DNA from: Leptodontidium sp. MPI-SDFR-AT-0119
Taxonomy: Eukaryota > Ascomycota > Leotiomycetes > Helotiales > Leptodontidiaceae
Direction of reading: 5' to 3'
Assembly (NCBI GenBank): GCA_020726505.1
Contig: JAHLEZ010000003.1
Coordinates: 744,001 to 808,000, forward strand
Length of the DNA stretch: 64,000 nt
Under the pieces are notes generated by a model. That model saw only the letters and a list, made by a program, of their open reading frames with translations. It was not told where the DNA came from and ran no database searches. The first letter of the stretch is position 1; the number at the start of each line of letters is the position of its first letter. The translations under genes were made by a program, and so were the position numbers. Positions 1-10,200 of this stretch are shown in pieces.

Positions 1-497
1 TTTGGCTGTACACTTGATGATTTGGAGTGACATCCTTGATGGGTTGATGGGAAGGAAGGAAGGGGTTGGTATTGTGGTGTTTGTTGTTTCTTTGTTTGAG
101 TTGAGTTGAGTTAAGTTGAGTCGAGTTGACTTTATTTACTTTGTCTTGTTGTCTTGCTACCGTAAGGGGGTCCTGATGGGCGTGAGCTCTCTGGACGTTG
201 GGGTGGGCTGGTTCCTATTCCGAAGTCTCGAATCCAGCAAACCGGACCATCTTAATGCTTTGTACCTGTGAGAAGAGACCAATTGGAACGTGACACTAGG
301 TATTGGAATGTATATCTTTGGTTTTACATTCCCTGCCCTACTCCCTTCCTTTCTATCGTTCGTGGGTTCTTTGATTCTTCCTATCCTATAATACAAATAC
401 ACAAACAGCGAGCGCCACGCCAGCCAGCCATGCTATGCTATAGATGTACACTTTTTCTCATCCTTTCTCTTCAAACAGTTACAGCGTTCATTTACAA
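1..497. other. Intergenic, downstream of mL67 gene
   Basis: No coding region can be supported here. It is probably the 3' flank and UTR of the leftward mL67 gene. An imperfect GAGTT pentanucleotide repeat lies at 98-128. The short open frames have no family features. Confidence 0.5.
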
Positions 498-1939
498 TCA
501 CAGCAGATTCTTCTCTGCCTTCCTCTTCAATCCTTCAGCCTTAACCCTCTCATACCACTCCGGATCATTCACTTTCCTCTCTGCCTGCTCTGCCATCCTC
601 TTTTCGTACAGTTGTCGCCTCGCTTGTCGGTCCAGTTCGCGCGCGGCTTTCTCTTCGGGCGTGAGAGGTTGGGGTTGATGTTTTGCGACTGCAGGTTTTG
701 GGGCTCGGTATGTTACCATCGGCACATCTTCTTGGAAAAGTCTTTCGACTTCCGAAGGGGAGGGAAGAGGCTTTCCAGTCCTCGCATATTTCGCTGCTTT
801 TTCCTCTGCCCATTCCGCTTTGAGAGCGTTGTTTCGCTCCACCGCCTTGAACTCCTTCTCGATCGCCTTGATCTTTTCCGCTTTCTCCTGCTCCAGGGCC
901 TCAAGATCTTCCGCGCTCAGTTTGCTTCGCCATTCTGGATCGGCTTCATCCCGTTGCTGTTCTTCCTCTGCGAGTTCTCGCTTGGCTGCTTTCTCACCTG
1001 CTCGCAAGATGGCGTGTTCTTTCCTTAAAGCCCAGCGCTTGCTCTGGTGTGGAGGTGCTGGCATCAATGAATGCTCAACATTCTCTCCCCATTTCTCCGC
1101 GAACTCCGCGTCGTGCAAATCATTCCATAGGATCTCAACCTTCGTTCCTGAGTCCGCGCCAATCAAGCCGATGTTCAACGGCTTGATTTGAGCCCTTATC
1201 CTGTCAGCCTTCTGCGCAGCAGCAACCTCAGGATCAAATCCCTCCTGGTGCCTCTTCAACGCATCCTTCTTCTTCACGACATTCAGCGGCTTCGGTGCCG
1301 CCAACATGCTCAACACGGCCGCTATGTCGGCCACGCTGTTGGCTTTCTGATCACATATCGCCTTCCCTCTGTCCTTTTTCTTCCGGGCGTTGCCTTCGTC
1401 GTCGAGCCGTACTTCGTCGCCCCATTCTAGCTCGTGGCGTCTCCTGTACTCGCGCAGTTTTTGGAAGACTGAGAGTCCAATTGGGCCGGCTCCGACGGGG
1501 AACTTGATTTGTGCGAAGGGGTGCCAGAGATCTTTCCTGAGGGCGGCGGGGACGGATTTCTTGCCATTGAAGGGGAGCTGGGCGAGGGCTGCGTTGTTCT
1601 GTCGTTTTAAATCATGTCAGTATGTATTCAGTATGTAGGAGAAGATGCATATGTAGATTGTAGAATAACAGGAATTGGGTGACAGAGAATAGGGGGAAAT
1701 ACTTTCATAGCCCTCGTCAACGAATATACAACATGATTCCTCTGCAGATGATTGAACACGAATATCTGTTGGCCATGCTCAGGTCTCGGCGTCGTTTTTT
1801 TCCTGATCCCGAATGCGTCGTGGAGCGCTTTCTCTGATGCAATTGCCGCTGCCCGGGCTTTTGTTGAGACTTCGATGGACTCCTTGGCTTGCACTGCTCG
1901 TCGGGCGATTTCCCCTGCGGGTAGTTTGGGGATTTTCAT
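498..1939 (-). CDS. mhr1: Mitochondrial large-subunit ribosomal protein mL67 (Mhr1-like)
   Basis: Two exons: 1703-1939 and 498-1598, with a 104-bp intron (donor after the AMK codons at 1703, acceptor before 1598). The joined frame gives 445 aa. The N-terminal third matches my memory of the fungal Mhr1/mL67 family: GQQIFVFNHLQRNHVVYSLT, then the splice, then ALRKDLWHPFAQIKFP and VFQKLREYRRRHELEWG (about residues 55-150). The C-terminal 230 residues are Lys/Glu/Arg-rich and probably helical, as expected of a mitoribosome surface extension. The yeast protein has been described both as a mitoribosomal component and as a mitochondrial homologous recombination factor; which role applies here is not visible. 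The start at 1939 gives a basic N-terminus suited to mitochondrial import. Divergent from the Hsp104 gene. Confidence 0.85.
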
Positions 1940-2458
1940 CGCGTAGTTGTGGGTGAGCAGCAGCTGGGCGTTGGATGCTGTCTTTCGATTCTGAGGCTTT
2001 GGATTTACTTTACTCCCGTATGAAGTTAGAGCATTTCCAAGCTGGCTAGGCTAGAGACCTGAGGCTGTCAGGCATTGGCAAGGCTTCATGTGCCCGTGGT
2101 GGGGTGATGAGAGCATTCCACCTTTTTGCGCCCGTTGATTGGTCTTTCCCACACAAAGGCTCTAGCAGCTTCTGGCTGGTGCCACCAGGTACTGGCCATT
2201 TCTGGAGACAACATCAGATACATCTCGTCACCTCTAGATGCTCAGGAGTTTCCTATTTATTGATCGCCTCCTCCAGCGAGTTTTGCCTTCGTCAAATTTC
2301 CAACAAAGAACAAACCATCAACACACTTCTGTTGTACCATAGCTGCAACTCTTGAAGGGTTCCAAAACTTGGTCACAGCCAACCTTCACTCTACGATTCT
2401 ACGAACTAACGACTTTCACGACAACCAACACTGATCACACTCTGATCACACCGACGAA
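1940..2458. promoter_or_regulatory. Divergent promoter region, mL67 / Hsp104
   Basis: 519 bp separate the two start codons. A CCAAT box in reverse orientation (ATTGG) lies at 2138-2142. I looked for heat-shock elements: only imperfect half-sites are visible (TTCTGG near 2169, TTTCTGGAGA near 2200), and no perfect TTCnnGAAnnTTC array. Heat induction of the downstream gene is therefore expected from the family but not proven by this promoter. Confidence 0.4.
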
Positions 2459-5254
2459 ATGTCGACTTCTAATATGAACTTTACCGATCGGGCGAGCAAG
2501 GCTCTGACTGATGCCATGGCCATCGCAGAATCCTATGCTCACCCCCAACTTCTACCCCTCCATCTCGCTTCCAGTTTACTCGACCCTCCTGTTGACGAAT
2601 CGAAGGACCAACAAGCAACAGTAAATGCCTCCCACGGATCTGCCTCACAATCACTATTCCGCCAAGTCGTCGAGCGGGCTCATGGCGACCCTCAAGCTTT
2701 CCAAAGAGCCCTCAATCGAGCCCTCGTCCGACTACCGAGTCAGACCCCTCCACCAGATCAAATTTCCATGGCACCCTCCTTTACAAAAGTCCTCAGACAA
2801 GCCAACGAATTACAAAAGACACAGAAGGATTCCTTCATTGCAGTCGATCACTTGATTATTGCTTTGTCGGAAGATACTTCTTGCCAAGCTGCGTTGAAGG
2901 AGGGCAACATCCCAAATGTCAAGGTCCTACAAGATGCCGTCCAGAACATCCGTGGTACCCGCAGAGTGGATTCGAAGACTGCGGATTCAGAGGAGGAGTT
3001 TGAGAACTTGAAGAAGTTTACCATCGATATGACTGCCATGGCACGAGAAGGAAAGATCGACCCTGTCATTGGAAGAGAGGAGGAAATTCGCCGAGTTGTC
3101 CGAATCCTGTCCAGACGAACAAAAAACAACCCAGTCTTGATTGGAGAGCCTGGTGTGGGAAAGACGACTGTGGTGGAAGGTTTGGCACAGCGAATCGTCA
3201 ACAACGATGTACCAGACAACCTTGCTGCCTGCAAATTGCTCTCCCTGGATGTCGGCTCGCTTGTTGCTGGCAGCAAATACCGAGGAGAGTTCGAAGAGAG
3301 AATGAAGGGACTTTTGAACGAGATTGAGCAATCGAAGGAATTCATTGTTCTTTTCGTCGACGAGATGCATCTTCTCATGGGTGCTGGATCAAGCGGTGAA
3401 GGTGGTATGGATGCTGCCAATCTGTTGAAACCCATGTTGGCGAGAGGACAACTTCACTGCATTGGTGCTACGACACTCGCTGAGTACCGAAAATACATCG
3501 AGAAGGATGCTGCCTTTGAGAGACGTTTCCAACAAGTTCTCGTCAAGGAGCCTACGATTCCTGAGACCATCTCGATCCTGAGAGGTTTGAAGGAGAAGTA
3601 CGAAGTTTATCACGGTATCACAATTTCAGATGGAGCTATTGTTGCTGCGGCTACATTGGCTGCTCGCTACCTCACCCAGAGACGACTTCCCGATTCTGCA
3701 GTGGATCTCATCGACGAGGCCGCTGCTGCAGTCAAGACCGAACGAGAATCACTTCCAGAAGCTCTCGACAATCTCAACCGCAGACTTCAACAACTAAAGA
3801 TTGAAATCCACGCCTTATCGAGAGAAAATGACGAAGCCTCCAAGACGCGTCTTGCTCAAGCCAAGCAGGACGCAAGCAATTGCGAGGAGGAACTCAGACC
3901 CCTTCGTGAGAAATACGAGAGCGAGAAGAACAGAAGCAAGTCCATTCAAGAGGCTAAGGTCAAGCTGGATCAGCTCAGAGTAAAGAAAGACGAGGCTATA
4001 CGAATGGGCGACGATCAAAAAGCTGCCGATTTGCAATACTACGCTATTCCAGAGCAGGAGGCTTTCATCAAGACATTGGAGAAGGAGAAGTTACTCGCCG
4101 ACCAGGCTTTGAGCTCCAGCAACCCAGATTCCGGTGGATCGCTCATTACCGACATTGTTGGTCCGGATCAAATCAACGAGATTGTTGCTCGTGCTACAGG
4201 TATCCCTGTGACGAGACTCAAGACTACCGAGAAGGACAAGCTCTTGCACATGGAGAAGGTCCTTTCAAAGATTGTTGTTGGTCAGAGAGAAGCTGTCAAG
4301 GCAGTTTCAGACAAGATTCGTCTCCAGAGATCCGGATTAGCCAACCCAAACCAACCTCCAAGTTTCCTCTTCTGCGGTCCTTCCGGTACCGGTAAGACAC
4401 TTCTCACGAAGGCTCTTGCCGAGTTCCTTTTCGACGACCCGAAGGCTATGATCCGACTCGACATGTCCGAATACCAAGAACGTCACACTGTCAGTCGTAT
4501 GATTGGTGCTCCTCCAGGATATGTTGGACACGATGCTGGTGGGCAACTTACCGAAGCACTTCGCCGAAAGCCATTCTCAATCTTACTCTTCGACGAAGTT
4601 GAGAAGGCCGCCAAGGAGGTTCTCACCATTCTTCTCCAACTTATGGATGATGGTCGTATCACCGATGGACAAGGACGTATCATCGATGCCCGAAACTGTA
4701 TCGTGGTCATGACATCCAACATTGGAGCCGAGTACCTTCAACGAGCTACCACAGCAAATGGCAAGATCGACGAAACCACAAAGGCTATGGTTACAAAGGC
4801 TTTGGAGGATTACTTCTTGCCCGAGTTCCTCAACCGTATCAGCGAGACCATCATCTTCAACCGCCTCTCCAAGACCGAGATCCGCAAGATCGTCGATGTG
4901 CGTCTCGGTGAAATCCAGAAGCGTCTTGCAAGCAATGGCAGAAACGTCGCAATAGATTGCTCACCTGCTGTGCGCGACTGGCTCGGATCCGCTGGATACC
5001 ACCCCAGCTACGGAGCGAGACCTCTAGCTAGATTAATCGAGACAGAAGTCCTCAACAAGCTCGCCGTTCTAATCCTCAGAGGCTCGATCAAAGACGGAGA
5101 GACTGCTAGAGTGGTGATGGATAATGGAAGGATCCGCGTGCTCTCGAACCACGATGATTCAGAGAGTAGTAGCGATGATGATATGGAGATCGATGATGAA
5201 GATGTCGCTGAGGCACTTGGTGGTGATGACAATGTCATGGAGCTTTATGATTAA
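2459..5254 (+). CDS. HSP104: Hsp104/ClpB-type AAA+ disaggregase
   Basis: Single-exon, 931 aa, close to yeast Hsp104 length. ATP-driven hexameric disaggregase that pulls polypeptides out of stress aggregates with Hsp70/Hsp40 in the cytosol and nucleus. Domains in order: Clp_N double repeat (about 8-165), first AAA+ domain with Walker A GEPGVGKT near residue 229 and Walker B LFVDEMH near 300, coiled-coil middle domain (about 415-545, rich in E/K/Q heptads), second AAA+ domain with Walker A GPSGTGKT near 640 and Walker B LLFDEVEKA near 708, then the ClpB-type C-terminal domain. The tail is strongly acidic and ends in MELYD, like the acidic C-terminal extension of cytosolic Hsp104 rather than mitochondrial Hsp78. 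There is no transit peptide. The ATG at 2459 follows a long A/C-rich leader. Confidence 0.98.
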   Translation: MSTSNMNFTDRASKALTDAMAIAESYAHPQLLPLHLASSLLDPPVDESKDQQATVNASHGSASQSLFRQVVERAHGDPQAFQRALNRALVRLPSQTPPPDQISMAPSFTKVLRQANELQKTQKDSFIAVDHLIIALSEDTSCQAALKEGNIPNVKVLQDAVQNIRGTRRVDSKTADSEEEFENLKKFTIDMTAMAREGKIDPVIGREEEIRRVVRILSRRTKNNPVLIGEPGVGKTTVVEGLAQRIVNNDVPDNLAACKLLSLDVGSLVAGSKYRGEFEERMKGLLNEIEQSKEFIVLFVDEMHLLMGAGSSGEGGMDAANLLKPMLARGQLHCIGATTLAEYRKYIEKDAAFERRFQQVLVKEPTIPETISILRGLKEKYEVYHGITISDGAIVAAATLAARYLTQRRLPDSAVDLIDEAAAAVKTERESLPEALDNLNRRLQQLKIEIHALSRENDEASKTRLAQAKQDASNCEEELRPLREKYESEKNRSKSIQEAKVKLDQLRVKKDEAIRMGDDQKAADLQYYAIPEQEAFIKTLEKEKLLADQALSSSNPDSGGSLITDIVGPDQINEIVARATGIPVTRLKTTEKDKLLHMEKVLSKIVVGQREAVKAVSDKIRLQRSGLANPNQPPSFLFCGPSGTGKTLLTKALAEFLFDDPKAMIRLDMSEYQERHTVSRMIGAPPGYVGHDAGGQLTEALRRKPFSILLFDEVEKAAKEVLTILLQLMDDGRITDGQGRIIDARNCIVVMTSNIGAEYLQRATTANGKIDETTKAMVTKALEDYFLPEFLNRISETIIFNRLSKTEIRKIVDVRLGEIQKRLASNGRNVAIDCSPAVRDWLGSAGYHPSYGARPLARLIETEVLNKLAVLILRGSIKDGETARVVMDNGRIRVLSNHDDSESSSDDDMEIDDEDVAEALGGDDNVMELYD

Positions 5255-6818
5255 GGGAGAGGAGAGTTGTGCATAGACTTTCGATGAGTGATGAGATATG
5301 ATGAGCGGTGGATTTCTTTAACCTGCATTAAAAGCAAAGTCGTTACGGCGTTTGGATGGATGAGGTTTAGGACCGATTGTCTGTATTGGAAGACTTCTTA
5401 GTTGAATAGAGAAGCATTATAAAAATACTTATATATAAATCAGTTCCTTGCGCACTTCAAATTTTGGATTGCCTCCCATTGTGATATTTTCAACTTGTTC
5501 ATGCTCTAAGGCGATCAACGCAGTAGGTACAAACAGCAACCCATATCATGATACATGTATCGAGCCCCTTTGATTGAATTATCAATCGACTTACAGAATA
5601 TCCTGAAAAATTTGTCACGACTTATAACTCCGGACTTTTCCTTCAATGATCAACCCGGAGCCGGAGGGCTCTCTCGAGGCCTGCGTTATGTAACGAAATA
5701 CCAACTCAACCTTCCACATACGACCATAGACTCATGAGAATCGGGCATCCCGTCCGCTCTGCCATACACAAGCATGAGATCGGTAGATTAGTAGTTGAGT
5801 GGGTGACCATCAGCGAATACCTACTGTTGTATGTCTTTTGCCTTTTTTGAAATTTTGCTTTTTGCATATTCTTGTTGTGGGGTTGTGGAGCAGAAAGGGG
5901 GGGGGTACAATATCGTATCCAGAAATAACAAAGACCTCGCATTGGCTCCAGCGATCTACCTGCTCATCACCGAACAACATTTCACTTCATGCGTTCCGCA
6001 CACCAGGTTTGAATGAATCCTGGTACGCAAAACATACTATTGTAACAAAACACGTGATTGAGGCTGTTGTCGCTGAGTTTAGCCACCCTGTTGAAATCCA
6101 AACCTAAAATTCAATAGAGAGCTAGCTGTCTCCACTGCCATCGGAATCTCAGATGCATCAAATTTTAAACTTCAGATTGTCAGCTTTGTGGTCCGGTACT
6201 GTCCGAACTGGTTGCATCTTTGATGTGATGGATGGGATGAGCTTTTTTCTCTCGTGTGTGTCGTTTAATTGTGGAGTTTACGGTTTCACGCAACGATCTC
6301 ATCTGATGATTTGAAACTCCGCAACCCGCCTCCCTGAGTTCCTCGCACCCTCACCCGCCAAGTCTGAAACCCCATTCACGATTTTCCTCGAATGAAAACT
6401 CCCAGCCTGCCCATACCAGACAAGCATCGCCGAGCTGCGGCTTCACCCCTCTACCAAGATTCGGGTCGCAGATCGGATGTGAGGCAAGGTGAGGGCGCGC
6501 CTTACTTGGTGCTGTTGTATGATCGCCCGCTTGCCTGCTTTGGAGCGGCTGTTTGCCTCAAGTGAGGTTTCACGGTGCTCTCGGATGGCCCGGGAAAAAG
6601 CTTCGTGGTGCTTGTGTGCCTGGGCATGCCTGGGCGATGGCGATGGGGGCCATGGTGATGGCACTTCTCCCTGGCTTGGTGGAGAGACAACGGACGAGTC
6701 AGCTGTGAGAGGGCAAAGATGAGACGAGGAAACCAATCGTCGTTGTCAATGCGACTCGGAAGGTCTTCTGTTTCTGGATATCGACCGATTTGCTCCTCTT
6801 CTCAATAGTTAGGAGTAC
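5255..6818. other. Intergenic, Hsp104 to small secreted protein gene
   Basis: About 1.6 kb with no supportable gene. The first 200 bp are presumably the Hsp104 3' UTR (A/T-rich around 5410-5450). Short frames on both strands lack family features and overlap each other. A CACGTGATTG motif occurs near 6050 and a G tract near 5895. Confidence 0.45.
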
Positions 6819-6858
6819 TTGCTCAGCATACCCTGGTATCCTGATCCAATATCGCATG

Positions 6859-6866
6859 TATATAAG
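6859..6866 (+). promoter_or_regulatory. TATA box of the small secreted protein gene
   Basis: TATATAAG at 6859-6866, about 245 bp before the ATG and followed by a C/T-rich stretch and a long pyrimidine/A-rich leader. This is the clearest TATA element in the window and suggests a strong or inducible promoter. Confidence 0.6.
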
Positions 6867-7109
6867 TTCTCCCCTCCCCGTAGAGTAAGTGTCTTTTCTT
6901 CTCCAGCCGCGCTCTCCAGTCTTCAAGTCACTCCCTCATTCAAACTCATTCTACTCAATCACATTCTTTCGACAGTTGATCTGTTCATCCAAACAAATAT
7001 TCTATTGTCTATACTTTTTTTAACAACAACAATCTTTTCTACCCCTTTTTCTACCACAAATCTTACCGATCTTTTTTCGACCTTCAAAACAATCAAATCA
7101 ACCTTCAAG

Positions 7110-7850
7110 ATGCAATTCTCTAGCTCCATTCTTGCTTTCTCCCTCCTTGCCCTTGTGGCTTCCTCCCCTCTTCCAAAGAAGAACAACGCCGCGGCTTCTA
7201 GCACTGCTGATGCTTGTGGCTCGGTTGCTTCTGCTACTGGTATGCTGCCTCCACTTCGGTCACCCTCTCAACCCATCAAAGTCACAATACTAACCCACAA
7301 CATAGCCGTCGCATCAGCTTCCGCGGCCGCCTCAACTGGTGCCACCGCCGCCGCCGCCGCTTCTGGAGGCAACGTCCTTACCGCTCAAGCCTACAACGAC
7401 TTCCAGATCTCCGGCCCAACAGCCGGAACCGCCGAGTCGAAAGCCAACGCCATCTTCTCCGGCATCGACAAGAACAACCTCGCTGCGGTCTCCGCCTCTG
7501 ACCTCAAGATCATCAAGGGTATCCACGACGCCGCCGAGGACGCCGAGGTCCAGGCTTTCAACCCTGCTATCGCTGCCGCCTCCGGAGCTGCTGCCGATGC
7601 TCTCCAGGTACGACCCACCCACTTGTAGAATTTTTTAAGGCTTTGCTAACATTGTCAATAGAACGGCAAGATTGAGAACAAGGTTCTCAAGCTCACCGCT
7701 GAGGTTCTCGGTATCCAAGTCGAGGCTGCTCAGGGTGGAGATGACTCCGATCTTGCGGCTGAGCAGAAGAAGCTCGCTAACAATATTGCTCTTGACACGG
7801 CGGCCGCGGGCCAGGATTCTACTCCCGTCTCTTTTGACGCGACTTCTTAA
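7110..7850 (+). CDS. Small alanine-rich secreted protein
   Basis: Three exons, 7110-7239, 7306-7607 and 7662-7850, giving 206 aa. Introns are 66 and 54 bp, with CTAAC branch sites in both. An N-terminal signal peptide (MQFSSSILAFSLLALVASS) is followed by PLPKK, which could be a Kex2-type maturation site. The mature protein is Ala-rich and helical in character, with one cysteine near residue 37. The C-terminal pattern NKVLKL...Q..AQ....EQKKL..NIALD..AAGQ recalls a recurrent ascomycete small-secreted-protein family of unknown function; this is from memory. The first intron is 3n and stop-free, so retention would insert 22 residues. Role unknown: extracellular or cell-wall associated; an effector-like role is possible but unsupported. 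Confidence 0.8.
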
Positions 7851-8480
7851 ATACTCTCTGCTATCACGTTTTGGTGGAGTGTAATGTTTTGGGGGAGGTG
7901 GTGTGAGGAAGGGGATGGGCTATGGATGGTTGTATTTACGGGGCTATCTCGTGGGCGAAAAGGGATTGCATGGAAAGGGGTGGATGGTGTATTTGCGATG
8001 GTGGAGATGTGTATTGTTTAGTTGATGAATGAATGCCATTGTTGACTGCTATTTATACGTTCTCTAATCGGACTATGGCTTTGTGAGGTGCTAAAAAAAA
8101 GCATTAACCTTTTTCTCACTGATGAAGTGATGTCCTTGATTTCATACAGGGAGGTCAATCTACCTCGTATTCCCTGTAAAAAGCCGAACTTTTTTGGTTT
8201 TTTAAGTGAGGTTCCCTAACTGCGATTTGGTAATTTCTCAAAGAAGCAGACCTGGGTAATTGTTGACTTCTCGCCCCTCGCTTACAGAGTTCAATCTAAG
8301 TTTTGCACCAGCGACTGGGTAGACGAATAGGGCGGTATTAAATCAAACAAACTATTTATTTTTAGATGTAGTTTTACAAGCAAACAGTATCTCGAGCAGT
8401 ATTAGTATCTTTAGTTTCCTGCTATCAAGGTAATTGGTTCCGCGGATGTATGGATTTGCTTGCGTTGAAAAGTACGCGGC
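7851..8480. other. Intergenic, 3' flank and A/T-rich spacer
   Basis: Contains the 3' UTR of the secreted-protein gene and then spacer with several homopolymer runs (near 8092 and 8188). I see no gene. Homology to the downstream F-box copy begins only after about 8484. Confidence 0.45.
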
Positions 8481-8483
8481 CTG

Positions 8484-9373
8484 AATAAAGCATTCAGCGG
8501 ATAGAGACAGCCATATTTCGGAAGAGTCTGCATTGTCCAAGTTACGCAAGGTATCACTTTGGAATGATAACCTTGAGAACTTCCCTTATTGTGGAATGAC
8601 ACCTTACCAAGCTCTACCATACCTCGCACTCCCATCTGTGACGGACTTTTTGGGGCACATGGCCCTTAACAGATTCAATCCAACGGGGCCTGTTCCCGAG
8701 CCAATAACTCTATACCCATTTCACCCACCCGAATTCGAATTCAACACATCCAAACTTGATCTCACCTACAGCGTCATGAGTCCAGGGCCCTGACTGATTT
8801 TCTCCGATATTTCAAATCTCTCAAGCGCGTTGAATACAGCTCATATGCGACTTCGACGATGAAGACCTCGACGAGGAATACGTTCATACTCAATTCGTCC
8901 CGCCAAAGGTGGCTGAGGCTCTAGCACATCTAGTCGATTCGTTAGAAGAGCTCTCACTCACTCAGGAAGAATACCCCCCCAATACAGAAATGCATGGAAA
9001 AGGCGAGCCCATTGGCTCACTTGTCGCATTCTATAAGCTGAGGAAGGTGGAAGCTTCTGCTCACATTCTACTCGGAAAACCCACCGAATACTTGGAACTA
9101 ACTGCGGAATACCAACTGATGCAGCCTCTGTACCCCGATGCCCATTTTGCTCCGTTCTTCGAATTGTTTCCACCATCGCTGGAATATCTTACGATTGCAC
9201 ATTGTGAGATCCATGTTCTCGAGGTTCTTGGGGAGCTGGTCATCCGTGTTTCTCTACCTCATTTGAGAAGAATATACCCGAGATTCAGCATGCGAGCTAT
9301 AATTGAGTACTTCGCATCGAATTTGGAGGTTGTTAAAGAACTTGCGGCTGAGAAGGGTATTATCCTGAACTAG
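8484..9373 (+). pseudogene. Truncated, frameshifted F-box/LRR-like paralogue
   Basis: This stretch is clearly related to the copy at 10137-12062: ALSKLRKVS, LPYLALPSVT, SLEELSLTQ, KLRKVEASAHILLGKP and LFPPSLEYL match ALSKLQRVS, LPYLALPSVT, CLEELSITQ, VLKKIEVSANILLGRP and LLPPSLEDL in order. The F-box and N-terminal half are missing, and an in-frame TGA lies near 8481. To follow homology the frame must change once near 8775 and again near 8850; without that, translation ends at the TGA around 8793. No ATG begins the homologous region in frame. I therefore call it a pseudogene. Copy polarity is the same as the intact-looking copy, indicating tandem duplication. Confidence 0.7.
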
Positions 9374-9963
9374 TACTTTGCCGAAGTATCTGGATGCACC
9401 ATTTGTGATGAGAGTCGACTCAAGAAAATCAGAGGACAATAGATTTCACGTTTCTTGGAGGCGGTCCAATAGACGTTGGCTGAAGCTTGGTTTGGAAATG
9501 CAAACTATTCATCACAGGTGTATTCTAGCCTAATTTTCTATGTAGCCTAAGACAAGAACTTGTATGAACCCTCCAAGAATAGAAATGCACCCCTCAATAC
9601 TGAAATTTGAAAGTAACAAGCGACGAAAGAGTATTCAAGCTCTGGTTTGCTGATCCTTTTCAGTTTCCTATGTCTAGTTCGCTTCATTGATCACGTGGTG
9701 TTTACATCTTCCTCTCAGAGGTAATTATGGCTACCACGCATCCCAAGAGAGCAAACGACACTCTCTAAATTGTATTGGATACTACCATGGCTTCTTGGAA
9801 GGTTGTGCTCGATATTCGGTAAGAGCAGTGGCCTTACTGCACGTGCTGATCTTACGCTCACCTTCCAAGTCGCTTTCCCGTTTCGTTGGTGGTGCTCTTC
9901 GTCAGTTCTTCCATCGCGACACCTGCAAACTTTTCTTCGACGACAACGTCCTCGATATTCGAT
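9374..9963. other. Spacer inside the F-box cluster
   Basis: No coding feature is supportable. A CACGTG occurs in the GATCACGTGG context near 9690. This spacer separates the truncated copy from the isolated F-box fragment. Confidence 0.4.
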
Positions 9964-10200
9964 ATGGAAGGGCCTAGTCTGGGCATCGAAAAGCTTTGCT
10001 TCAGCATCGCGAGCCACGCTGATGACATTCTCGGCATCGATTCCGCGATGTTCCCACAGCAATTCAATCGGGATTCTCCCGAAGAGCTGTACTCCAATAT
10101 CACAGGTCAGGCCCAGGACACCCAAATAACCATCTCATGTCGTCGCATTCCATGTTGGGTAGTCTCCAAGACGATCTCCGAGTTGCCAGCCAGGTCATTT
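9964..10200 (+). pseudogene. Isolated F-box fragment
   Basis: From about 10060 the frame reads FNRDSPEELYSNITGQAQD, then about 30 nt later IPCWVVSKTISELPAR. This parallels FSRKFPEEIYLNIISQVDD and IPTLAALSLVSKTSHKFAE of the next copy, about 256 bp downstream on the same strand. Only the F-box part is present. An ATG at 9964 opens the frame (MEGPSLGIEKL). It overlaps the presumed start of the next copy in another frame, so that start may itself lie in debris. The fragment supports repeated local duplication of the F-box module. Confidence 0.45.

Noticed and set aside
2100..2400. Heat-shock element array upstream of Hsp104
   Set aside because: Only imperfect half-sites; no run of alternating nGAAn/nTTCn units could be found by eye.
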